A model generated the notes under the pieces. It was not told the DNA's origin. It saw only the letters and a program-made list of their open reading frames with translations, and ran no database searches. A program made the translations under genes and the position numbers. 64,000 nucleotides of DNA from Pseudoalteromonas sp. T1lg23B. Lineage in GTDB: Bacteria; Pseudomonadota; Gammaproteobacteria; Enterobacterales; Alteromonadaceae. The stretch lies in the NCBI RefSeq assembly GCF_002964665.1, contig NZ_PQBZ01000042.1:431097-495096 (forward strand), written 5' to 3'. This document shows positions 36,778 to 44,573 of this stretch, one piece after another; position 1 is the first letter of the stretch; every line of letters starts with the position of its first letter.

Positions 36778-39051
36778 ATGAAAAAGTTTATAGTAAGTGC
36801 TAGCCTAATGCTGCTGGTAGCATGTAGTGATAGCGACGATAACAACACGGTAACACCGCCAACAACACCGACTCCAGAGTTTTCAGCGACTAAAACCTTC
36901 GAGCTAACTTTAAGTGGCAAACAAGAAGTTCCCATGAATACCTCCATGCAAACTGCAACAGCAAACATTGAACTAGATGAAACGCTAATGCAGTTTAGAG
37001 CAACATTGGACTACAGCGATGTTGATGGTTTTAGTGCTGCACACATTCATGATGGTGATTTAGGTGAAAATGGTGATGTGGCTTTTGCTTTTGAAGCATC
37101 AGGCGACAACCAAGCAAGTATTCCCATCACAGATCTAACCGAAACGTTGATGGCCGATATGCTAGAGGGTGATTGGTATATCAATCTCCACACAGAAAGT
37201 TTTCCAAACGGAGAGTTACGTGCCCAAATCGTACCGGACACCACCAGTATTATTACCTTTAAACTCAATGGATCACAACAAGTCCCTATGAGCGACTCCA
37301 GTGGTATGGGTGATGGCTACGCATCCTACGATAGCACCGATGGCGAGCTTTACCTGCGCGTGGTGACCTCAGGCGTTGACGATGCGACTGCGGCACACAT
37401 TCATACTGGCCGCATTGGTGCCAACGGTGATGTATTAGTGGTACTTGAGCAAGACGATGAAGTAATGACTGACTGGGTGACTCCAGAGGGGACCATGATT
37501 GATGAAGCGACACTCAGTGTGCTGCTTTCAGGCGGACATTATGTGAATGTTCATACGCCAGCCCTACCTAATGGGGAGATCCGAGGCCAAATCCTCACTG
37601 ACAACTATGCGGTTGCCACATTCGGGCTATCTGGGTCGCAAGAAGTACCAGCGGTTTCAACCACCGCCTCGGGTGATGGCTACGCGTTAGTTGATACTGA
37701 AGATTACAGCGTTGAACTGCGTGTGGTAACCTCAGGTGTGGAAGATGCAACGGCCGCACATATCCACACAGGTCGCATTGGTACCAACGGTGGCGTACTC
37801 GTGGCACTAGAGCAAAGTGCAGATGACATGAACGTATGGATGACCCCTGAAAACACCATGATTGACGCCGATATTTTCGCCGTGCTCACCTCAGGTGGCC
37901 ACTATGTGAACGTCCACACGCCAGCGACTCCTAGCGGAGAGCTTCGTGGTCAAATCCTTACTGACAACTATGCACTAGCAACATTTAAACTCTCAGGCGC
38001 GCAAGAAGTACCAGCGGTTTCAACCACTGCCTCTGGTGATGGCTACGCGTTAGTTGATATGGACGATTACGGTGTTGAACTGCGTATTGTGACCTCAGGT
38101 GTGGAAGATGCAACGGCCGCACACATTCATACAGGCCGTATCGGCACCAACGGTGGCGTACTCGTGGCTCTAGAGCAAAGTGCAGATGACATGAACGTGT
38201 GGGCGACCCCTGAAAACACCATGATTGACGCCGATATTTTCGCCGTGCTCGCCTCAGGTGGCCACTATGTGAACGTCCACACGCCAGCGACTCCTAGCGG
38301 AGAGCTTCGTGGTCAAATCCTTACTGACAACTATGCCTTAGCAACATTTAAACTCTCGGGTGCGCAAGAAGTTCCAGCGGTTACAACTACCGCCTCTGGT
38401 GACGGCTATGCCTTAGTTGATACTGACGATTACGGTGTTGAACTGCGTGTGGTAACCTCGGGTGTGGAAGATGCAACGGCTGCACATATCCATACTGGTC
38501 GAATTGGTACCAACGGTGGCGTACTCGTGGCACTAGAGCAAAGTGCAGATGACATGAACGTATGGATGACCCCTGAAAACACCATGATTAACGCCGATAT
38601 TTTCGCGGTACTTGCCTCAGGCGGTCACTATGTGAACGTCCATACGCCAGCGACACCCAGCGGCGAGTTACGTGGACAAATTCTTACTGACAATTTCACC
38701 TTGGTGGCATTTCCACTAAGTGGCGAGCAAGAAGTACCAGCTGTCACTACCACAGCAACTGGCAGTGGCTATGCATTAGTCAATGGCAACGACTTTAGCT
38801 TAGAGCTGCAAGTGTTAACAAGCGGTGTAGCAGATGCAACAGCGGCCCATATCCACACTGGTATGGCCGGAGAAAACGGTCCAGTACTATTGGCGCTTGA
38901 ACAAGATGAAAGCGACGTAAATCGCTGGATGGCACCAGCAAATGCAGCACTAACTGCTGAAATTTTTGCGATACTGGCAAGTGGCGGACACTATGTAAAT
39001 GTACATACTCCAGCGAACCCAAATGGAGAGTTAAGAGGTCAAATTCAATAA
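36778..39051 (+). CDS. Six-repeat CHRD domain lipoprotein
   Basis: 757 residues from the ATG at 36778. The Shine-Dalgarno AGGA lies 8 bases before it, whereas an earlier ATG at 36769 overlaps that site. Lipobox LVAC gives lipidated Cys16. The rest is six CHRD domains in tandem of about 118-121 residues, each with F-x-L-S-G-x-QEVP at its start, AAHIH in the middle and GHYVNVHTP...GELRGQI at its end. CHRD modules occur in chordin and in many bacterial surface proteins; the His pairs may bind metal. The ligand is unknown. Domains 3-5 are almost identical at DNA level. Confidence 0.88.
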   Translation: MKKFIVSASLMLLVACSDSDDNNTVTPPTTPTPEFSATKTFELTLSGKQEVPMNTSMQTATANIELDETLMQFRATLDYSDVDGFSAAHIHDGDLGENGDVAFAFEASGDNQASIPITDLTETLMADMLEGDWYINLHTESFPNGELRAQIVPDTTSIITFKLNGSQQVPMSDSSGMGDGYASYDSTDGELYLRVVTSGVDDATAAHIHTGRIGANGDVLVVLEQDDEVMTDWVTPEGTMIDEATLSVLLSGGHYVNVHTPALPNGEIRGQILTDNYAVATFGLSGSQEVPAVSTTASGDGYALVDTEDYSVELRVVTSGVEDATAAHIHTGRIGTNGGVLVALEQSADDMNVWMTPENTMIDADIFAVLTSGGHYVNVHTPATPSGELRGQILTDNYALATFKLSGAQEVPAVSTTASGDGYALVDMDDYGVELRIVTSGVEDATAAHIHTGRIGTNGGVLVALEQSADDMNVWATPENTMIDADIFAVLASGGHYVNVHTPATPSGELRGQILTDNYALATFKLSGAQEVPAVTTTASGDGYALVDTDDYGVELRVVTSGVEDATAAHIHTGRIGTNGGVLVALEQSADDMNVWMTPENTMINADIFAVLASGGHYVNVHTPATPSGELRGQILTDNFTLVAFPLSGEQEVPAVTTTATGSGYALVNGNDFSLELQVLTSGVADATAAHIHTGMAGENGPVLLALEQDESDVNRWMAPANAALTAEIFAILASGGHYVNVHTPANPNGELRGQIQ
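36922..39051 (+). repeat. Tandem array of six CHRD-coding units (354 then 363 bp)
   Basis: The CAAGAAGT-type start recurs at 36922, 37276, 37639, 38002, 38365 and 38728, spaced 354, 363, 363, 363 and 363 bases. Units 3, 4 and 5 are nearly identical at DNA level; units 1, 2 and 6 are diverged. This indicates recent duplication inside the array. Confidence 0.9.
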
Positions 39052-39061
39052 TATAACGCGT

Positions 39062-39084
39062 TAGGCCCGCGCTCAGCGGGCCTA
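39062..39084. terminator. Hairpin between convergent CHRD and MAM genes
   Basis: 9-bp stem TAGGCCCGC/GCGGGCCTA (39062-39070 and 39076-39084) with a 5-base loop. There is no T tract, so it may be only a weak terminator. Confidence 0.4.
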
Positions 39085-39166
39085 TCACTACCGTGCAGTT
39101 GTTACAGAAAGCTTATGCAGACTAACTATGCCACATCGTCAGCTAGCGCAAGTTATGGTGATATTA

Positions 39167-40996
39167 TCACTGACTCTCAGCAACTGGGTTGCCTAGCAAA
39201 TCTGTGTGTATAAAAATAGTCTTGTTCGGCTGCTTATCGCCTAGATTTTCCAATTGAATATGAATCGTTCTATAAAATACACTACCATCTGCAAAAACGA
39301 CCTTCACTTTGACATAAGCTGGGTTCGTATTTCCACTTAAGTTAAAACGCCAACTGTTTCCAGCAGTCCTTTGCGCATTACTCCAGTTCCCACCCGTTTC
39401 CATATACTGGACAGTATAACTTGAGCTTGGGCCATCTACAGTAAAATTAAACTGAATCGGATCACCGTTGTAATACTGGACAGTATCTGACGCGAACTCA
39501 ACGGCACTTGATGCCTGAGAGTCTATACGTATTGCATCTATCGCGATATCTCCTCGATAACCTCCGTTTGCTGTCGCCAGAAATCTCAAATAACGTGTAC
39601 CAGATGGAATAGCGGCACAAACATTGCTCCACTTACTACTTTCACTACTGTGCTGCTGACGATTGAACTCCATCAAAGTCACCCATTGTGAATCATTTGG
39701 CGAAGACTGAAGTGCAAGCGCCCCAACATCAGCTCCGTACATATGAAACCAGTAACAAATAACGCGTTCATTTCCTAACAGGCGTGGGCTTTTTAAAATT
39801 GCTGAGTTTCCCTGATTGTAAGCAGCACCATAAGAGGTTTCAAACAAGGCATAATAGTTGCCTTCTTTCGCTCCAGAAGGCCCTGTATAGCTCGTCGGGG
39901 CCACCCCCTGCTGACGAAGCCACATGTAGTTTCCTTCATTTTGCCAGTCTATCCCCCCCTCTAGACTCGTTGATAGATCTTGCAGTTCGGGCGGATTAAA
40001 CGCAATCTCATCTATTGCTATATCACCCAAATAACCCCCTGCCGATACGAGTTTAAATCTAATTGCCGTATAATGGCTCAGATTTAAGTACACCTTATGC
40101 CAGGGGTCAGTAGAGCTCGTTTGAACTTGGCCTGATTGCTGCCAAACTTGTCTCCAAGTACCGTTTATGAGTGCCTCTACGGCGATAGTTCCGGCATGTG
40201 AACCATACATATGGAAATAAAAGCTTAGCCTTGAACCTGAAACATTTGCTTGTAAAATACCAGTGTCTCCTGCGCTATCTGCAGCACCTGTTGAGGTCTC
40301 CAGAAATGCGTAGGTTGCAGTGCCGTTTGCCCCAGATGAGGGACCCGTACTAGCAGTAGGCGTATAACCTTGATATCTACTCACCAAAAATGGTGTCGTG
40401 TTGGTAAAAAAGCCGAGGCTATTCTCAAAATCGGCTTTAATTAACGATGGAAGCGTAGGAGTTTGTATGAACTTCACCTGATCGAGAGCAATATCCCCTT
40501 TGTAATCCCCTTTAGCCGTTACTACAAAACGAATATTTGTCGGCATAGGAAAGCCACTTAAGCTCGCTGAGTGAACTTTCCAAGCCGCAGAGTGGCTTGC
40601 CTGCTGTTGCCCTTCAATTTGAGTAACTGTTTCCCATATTCCGTTTTTTACCGCTTGAAGCTCTAGTTTTCCTATGTGTTCACCGAACATATGGTAATAA
40701 AATTCTATCGAATCAGCTTCTATACCGTCAGCCTGTAAGATTGCAGTATCTCCGGCATTAAAAGCACCCCCTGTAGAGGCTTCAACAAAAACATACCCTC
40801 TGGTACCATTTGCGCCAGTCAGTGGCCCTGTATTTGGAGAAGGCGTTCCACCTTCTGCTATTGTTTCAAAGTTAAACGGCCCTTTATTCACAAAAGGTGA
40901 GAGCTGATGATTCTCAAATGATACCGTTTGATTGGTGAAGGCTGGGAAGCTAAAGATTGCAATACTTGCCAACAGTAAAGTATAAATAATACGCAT
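39167..40996 (-). CDS. Secreted MAM-domain protein, probably truncated before an RHS module
   Basis: 609 residues with a signal peptide (about 1-21) and Shine-Dalgarno AGGGAA. Three MAM-like domains follow (about 25-180, 190-335, 345-490). Each shows the pattern TGP-x-GANGT, YAFLETSTGAA, FYFHMYG, LQ or LEA and YKGDIALDQ. MAM domains are adhesive beta-sandwiches, frequent in animals and in marine bacteria. A further beta region leads to the end, TIFIHTDLLGNPVAESQ. That is the usual first line of an RHS/YD-repeat core (HTDxLGSPVA), so the protein stops where a long RHS domain would be expected. It may be the left part of a former MAM-RHS protein. Confidence 0.75.
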   Translation of the reverse strand: MRIIYTLLLASIAIFSFPAFTNQTVSFENHQLSPFVNKGPFNFETIAEGGTPSPNTGPLTGANGTRGYVFVEASTGGAFNAGDTAILQADGIEADSIEFYYHMFGEHIGKLELQAVKNGIWETVTQIEGQQQASHSAAWKVHSASLSGFPMPTNIRFVVTAKGDYKGDIALDQVKFIQTPTLPSLIKADFENSLGFFTNTTPFLVSRYQGYTPTASTGPSSGANGTATYAFLETSTGAADSAGDTGILQANVSGSRLSFYFHMYGSHAGTIAVEALINGTWRQVWQQSGQVQTSSTDPWHKVYLNLSHYTAIRFKLVSAGGYLGDIAIDEIAFNPPELQDLSTSLEGGIDWQNEGNYMWLRQQGVAPTSYTGPSGAKEGNYYALFETSYGAAYNQGNSAILKSPRLLGNERVICYWFHMYGADVGALALQSSPNDSQWVTLMEFNRQQHSSESSKWSNVCAAIPSGTRYLRFLATANGGYRGDIAIDAIRIDSQASSAVEFASDTVQYYNGDPIQFNFTVDGPSSSYTVQYMETGGNWSNAQRTAGNSWRFNLSGNTNPAYVKVKVVFADGSVFYRTIHIQLENLGDKQPNKTIFIHTDLLGNPVAESQ

Positions 40997-41008
40997 TTTA
41001 TTCCCTGA

Positions 41009-41260
41009 TTAATTACAAATATACTCTGCCGCGGCTTCAATGCTCCAATTATCTTCAGTATCACACCTATTTTTTAAGTTGCCTTTAGAGTAAGCACATA
41101 TATTCGTTTCTTCCCTTGAAATAAAACCCGTTGCGCCGTTAACACACTCCACTTTGTGGCTAGAGTTTTTCTCTTTTGAAAGCTTTTTAACCCCTGGGAT
41201 ACCCGTACCAGCGACCACTGAGAATGTTAAAATTAATGCAATTGATGTTAGTTTCTTCAT
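41009..41260 (-). CDS. Small secreted Cys-containing protein
   Basis: 83 residues with a signal peptide (hydrophobic 5-20) and four Cys in the mature part (VECVNG, NICAYS, NRCDTE, EYICN). This spacing suggests two disulfides in a small exported domain. No family is recognised. It begins upstream of, and ends 12 bases before, the MAM gene, so both are probably cotranscribed and might act together at the cell surface. Confidence 0.55.
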   Translation of the reverse strand: MKKLTSIALILTFSVVAGTGIPGVKKLSKEKNSSHKVECVNGATGFISREETNICAYSKGNLKNRCDTEDNWSIEAAAEYICN

Positions 41261-41336
41261 GATGTTAAGTAATCTTTAATATTCTGTAAGGAGGAGGATT
41301 CTATTTTAACGAAAGCCTTTTGTCTAGGTATCAAAC

Positions 41337-41351
41337 TGGACAGGCACTCTT
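41337..41351 (-). repeat. Solitary inverted copy of the REP core, downstream of RAYT
   Basis: The bases GGACAGGCACTC here are the reverse complement of GAGTGCCTGTCC, the core of the REP copies on the other side of the RAYT gene. The RAYT gene is thus flanked by REP cores in opposite orientation. The rest of the 290-base gap (41261-41552) shows no gene, only a weak 5-bp hairpin near 41440. Confidence 0.6.
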
Positions 41352-41552
41352 AAAAGAAGCTTTAGGGCACTTCCGATTGCAATTTATTGCCCTTTCTATT
41401 GGCTATGGTAAAAACAACTTTGAAACAATGAAAAATGACGAACTCGATCGTCGGGTTTTTTGGTCATTTGATTAAATTTAGATATGCGAGCCCTACTTGA
41501 CTCAAATCAGGTAACTGGCTCGTTCTATTAGGCATTTAAGCCTGCGCTAAAG

Positions 41553-42527
41553 TTAAGCAAATAACGTTTCGCTGATGTTGAGGTTTCGCCGTCGTTTGTG
41601 TTGTAGTTTTTCACAATACATATCTAAGCTATGTGGCTTACCCACTGCGCCATGGAAAACTTTTTCAAATTGAGTGGTCAGTTTTAGCCAGTTTTGGGCT
41701 TTGATATTCAATCGTTCAAGTATCGGGGCTTCGCTTTTTGTTATATACCCTCGTTTATCTGTACGTATACATTTTCCCGTTAATTCAACGAGCTCTAAGT
41801 AAGACTTAAGCTCAAAAGGCAAGCCCTTGGGCATGTGCTTGCGGGGACTGCCTATAAAGCGTGCAAGTAATTTGGATTGTTTAGCCATTTTGGCTTGTTC
41901 ACAACGCATTTTGATACTGGTATGTTCTGACTCTTCGGGAGTGTTTGCCATTTTGGCTCGGAGCGGGTTTAAGTCAACATACGCCATGCACGCCATCAGT
42001 GCAGGTTCATCAAGTAGAGCTTGCGATTTAAAGCGTCCTTCCCAAAAATGCCCAGTACATCCATCTTCTTTGTTCGCTCTGCGCGCTATGTTTTCATTCA
42101 GTACACGCATAAACCAACTAATACTTGATAAACGCTGTCGGTATTTTTGTATTTCTTTATCTAAAAAATACCGTTGACCTTCGTCCAAGTACTCGCCCTT
42201 TAAGTACATATGTGCACATGGTGAGCCTTTAAAGAGCTTATGCCAGCGTATCAATATTGCCCTATCACTGAGTCGCTCAGTTTTTTTATCATCCACATAC
42301 AATACTACATGAGTATGATTGCTCATCACCGCATAGGCACAGACATCAATACAAAAGACTTGGCCTAAGAACAGTAAACGCTCTTCAACCCAACTTCGCC
42401 GATGTTCATACGACCTACCCGTTAACTTGTCTTCGCCACACAAAAACGTCCGCCTCACACAACGAGAAACACAGTGATAATACCGAGTATCTGATAAACT
42501 GATTTGACACTTCCTTGCTAATCCCAT
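41553..42527 (-). CDS. REP-associated tyrosine transposase (RAYT, Y1 type)
   Basis: 324 residues. The Y1 transposase fold is marked by the HUH motif in AVMSNHTHVVLYVD (His71, His73), with the N-terminal LSDTRYYHCVSRCVRRTFLCG common to RAYTs. The C-terminal part (about 200-324) is basic and likely binds DNA. RAYTs are single-copy relatives of IS200/IS605 transposases that mobilise REP hairpins. In keeping with this, a cluster of about nine REP copies begins just upstream (42544-43107) and one inverted copy lies downstream. The start is supported by GGAGCG-like bases upstream. Confidence 0.85.
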   Translation of the reverse strand: MGLARKCQISLSDTRYYHCVSRCVRRTFLCGEDKLTGRSYEHRRSWVEERLLFLGQVFCIDVCAYAVMSNHTHVVLYVDDKKTERLSDRAILIRWHKLFKGSPCAHMYLKGEYLDEGQRYFLDKEIQKYRQRLSSISWFMRVLNENIARRANKEDGCTGHFWEGRFKSQALLDEPALMACMAYVDLNPLRAKMANTPEESEHTSIKMRCEQAKMAKQSKLLARFIGSPRKHMPKGLPFELKSYLELVELTGKCIRTDKRGYITKSEAPILERLNIKAQNWLKLTTQFEKVFHGAVGKPHSLDMYCEKLQHKRRRNLNISETLFA

Positions 42528-42543
42528 CGTTCGCTCCTTGAAC

Positions 42544-43107
42544 TGAGAATTTGAAATGATTTTGAAGAACTAAAAGCTTAGACAAGTCACTCAAAGTTTC
42601 AAGTTTGAGTGCCTGTCCACGTTTAGTTTACTCCAACCAGCAAGTTAGGGTGACTGTCCAGCTAATTTTGAGCCTCTCAAGGTATCAAGTTTGAGTGCCT
42701 GTCCACGTTAGTTGGTCGTCTAGCTATTAAACTAGAAATTTTGAAATGATCACGAAGAACTTAAAGCGTAGACAAGCCACTCAAGGTTTCAAGTTTGAGT
42801 GACTGTCCACGTTATTTTTAGTCCACGTTATTTTTAAGCTTAGACAAGTCACCCTTGGTTTCAAGTTCGAGTGACTGTCCACGTTAAATTATTAGGTTTC
42901 AAGTTCGAGTGACTGTCCACGTTAAATTAAATTACCTGTCCACGTTAGTTGGTCGTCTAGCTATTAAACTAGAAATTTTGAAATGATCACGAAGAACTTA
43001 AAGCGTAGACAAGCCACTCAAGGTTTCAAGTTTGAGTGACTGTCCACGTTATTTTTAAGCTTAGACAAGTCACCCTTGGTTTCAAGTTCGAGTGACTGTC
43101 CACGTTA
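42544..43107 (-). repeat. REP array (about nine copies) upstream of RAYT
   Basis: The core GAGTG(C/A)CTGTCCACGTT occurs near 42607, 42648, 42693, 42797, 42869, 42907, 42935 (partial), 43034 and 43090. Many copies are preceded by CACTCAA and GGTTTCAAGTTTGAGTG, which folds to a CACTCAA/TTGAGTG hairpin. A longer block of more than 120 bases is repeated almost exactly at about 42698-42820 and 42935-43057, including AAATGATCACGAAGAAC. Here the gene-free stretch 42528-43025 is entirely explained by REP units. It is not a CRISPR: there are no unique equal-size spacers. Confidence 0.85.
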
Positions 43108-43523
43108 AATTGATATTCTGGCTTAGAGAAGCCGCTAGTTTCGAAAAGTTCTGCTCGTTTACGGAGCTTAGATGATAGCTCAGATGCCAATTCAACAATA
43201 TTTTCACCAAGCTCATTTAGCTCCTTAAAGTCACTTCGAGCTTTCATAACATCATTTTTACTGAAATCTGCACTAAACCAAATGTGCTCAAGTATTAACC
43301 AGATGTAAGAATTCTCAGGAGGATAACCTTCAAATTTATCAGCGTAATCAAATCTATCAATTAACTCGCTAAATGGACGTTTTAGCTCTTCTGCACGTTC
43401 AATCAATCGCTCCAATATAGGCCAGTAACTCATCCAAATAGGTTGTTCACCTTGATAACTTTCCAGCTCTCGTTGAATGAAAGCTTTGCAGAATTCCGTC
43501 GGGGTACTTTTTGGTAATGTCAT
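43026..43523 (-). CDS. Hypothetical protein whose C-terminus runs into REP repeats
   Basis: 165 residues from ATG 43523, chosen because AAGGA lies 10 bases upstream; earlier TTG and ATG starts lack such a site. Residues about 1-138 are acidic and helical (ELESYQGEQPIWMSYWPILE, ENIVELASELSSKLRKRAEL). No family is recognised. The last 27 or so residues are encoded by REP copies, so the original 3' end has been replaced. Because of its position after an RHS orphan and a membrane gene, an old immunity or effector role is possible but unsupported. Confidence 0.5.
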   Translation of the reverse strand: MTLPKSTPTEFCKAFIQRELESYQGEQPIWMSYWPILERLIERAEELKRPFSELIDRFDYADKFEGYPPENSYIWLILEHIWFSADFSKNDVMKARSDFKELNELGENIVELASELSSKLRKRAELFETSGFSKPEYQFNVDSHSNLKPRVTCLSLKITWTVTQT

Positions 43524-43624
43524 TTTTATGTTTCCTTCATTTTGATTTTCCAACAGCATATCTTCTCCTATGAGTACGTCCGTATCCAAAGAAAAAATAA
43601 TTCACCACCTTTAGATCGAAGCAT

Positions 43625-43650
43625 AAAAAAGCCCCGCATTAGCGAGGCTA
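43625..43650 (-). terminator. Intrinsic terminator after the RHS-orphan membrane gene
   Basis: 8-bp stem AGCCCCGC/GCGAGGCT (43630-43637 and 43642-43649) with six T on the minus strand. The same hairpin type recurs at 52696 and 54932. Confidence 0.8.
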
Positions 43651-43673
43651 TAGAATAAAAGCTCGTTTAGAAA

Positions 43674-43892
43674 TTATCGTTTCTTTTCGGTGTAATCAAT
43701 GACGAATAGAATTAGAGCTAAAACAATTGAAGCTGGTAATATTGCATATATAAAGCCATCAAGTATTCGTTGAAAACTTAATTCATACATTTCTCCATTC
43801 AAAGCTACTTTTAAAAATGTAAGCCCTGTTAAAATTCCAATGCAAACAATTGTCAATCTAAAAAATATTCTAAAACTAGTTCTAACACTCAT
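43674..43892 (-). CDS. Small two-helix membrane protein, candidate immunity protein
   Basis: 72 residues from ATG 43892, which overlaps the RHS-orphan stop by 11 bases; a GTG at 43901 would add three. Two hydrophobic helices (about 10-28 and 46-66) with a short polar loop and a basic tail (DYTEKKR). No family is recognised. The overlap with the orphan toxin tip, and the parallel arrangement at 54988-55503, suggest it protects the inner membrane against that toxin. This is inference from position only. Confidence 0.55.
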   Translation of the reverse strand: MSVRTSFRIFFRLTIVCIGILTGLTFLKVALNGEMYELSFQRILDGFIYAILPASIVLALILFVIDYTEKKR

Positions 43893-44544
43893 TTTTAACA
43901 CTCGAACATGACTCGCTAATTATCTTTTCACTACCTTGCGTTGCAGCTTCAGTACCAAGTTGTTTAGCCGTATCTCCGACCCCAGTCTTACCAAACGCTT
44001 TGTTTGCCGCAGCTCCTGCTATTTTCCCAACAGCTTTAACATGTGGTGCCAAGCTTTCCACAGCATTTTCGACTGCATTATCGACAATTTGCCCTGACGA
44101 AGTACCATCTAAAGAATCATTTACCATACCCGCACCAGTATTTAATACAGCTCCTCCCCCAACTGCCATAGTACCAGCAAGGACCTTTTCAGTGGTAGTC
44201 GCAACAATTTGCCCACCTGTCGAGATTGTCGTTTTTGCTAAGGAACTCAAACCACCTGTTGCAGCCCCCGCTAGCCCTGAAACTGCGGCTTTGGTTAAGC
44301 TAATCTCTTTACCAGTAAAGTATTGAGAAGCAAGTTCAACACCCGCACCTACTACAAAGCCTATTGCTAAATGAGCAAATTCTCCATCAGGATCAACATA
44401 TTTATACGGATTGTTGTTCGCATAAGCATAACGATTGAAGCCATGTACAGCATTACCACGCCCAAGATGTCCTAAAGCATCAACAGGATCATTCGAATAG
44501 AAACGCCCGATAACTGGATCATAGTATCGTGCCTGCATATACAT
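43882..44544 (-). CDS. Orphan RHS C-terminal toxin tip
   Basis: 220 residues. It opens directly at MYMQARYYDPVIGRFYSNDP, the end of an RHS core, with NRYAYANNNPYKYVDPDGE following, which marks the core/toxin border. The remaining 164 residues are Gly/Ala-rich (GLAGAATGGLSSL, GKIAGAAANKAFGK), suggesting a membrane-inserting glycine-zipper helix rather than a nuclease. The first 60 residues match the large RHS gene at 55504-60264, with identical 21 and 29 base DNA stretches. Upstream RHS repeats are missing, so this is a displaced module as in polymorphic toxin loci. It lies 29 bases after gajB. Confidence 0.75.
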   Translation of the reverse strand: MYMQARYYDPVIGRFYSNDPVDALGHLGRGNAVHGFNRYAYANNNPYKYVDPDGEFAHLAIGFVVGAGVELASQYFTGKEISLTKAAVSGLAGAATGGLSSLAKTTISTGGQIVATTTEKVLAGTMAVGGGAVLNTGAGMVNDSLDGTSSGQIVDNAVENAVESLAPHVKAVGKIAGAAANKAFGKTGVGDTAKQLGTEAATQGSEKIISESCSSVKNEC

Positions 44545-44573
44545 TAGTTACATGTACGATCCATTGTCACATT

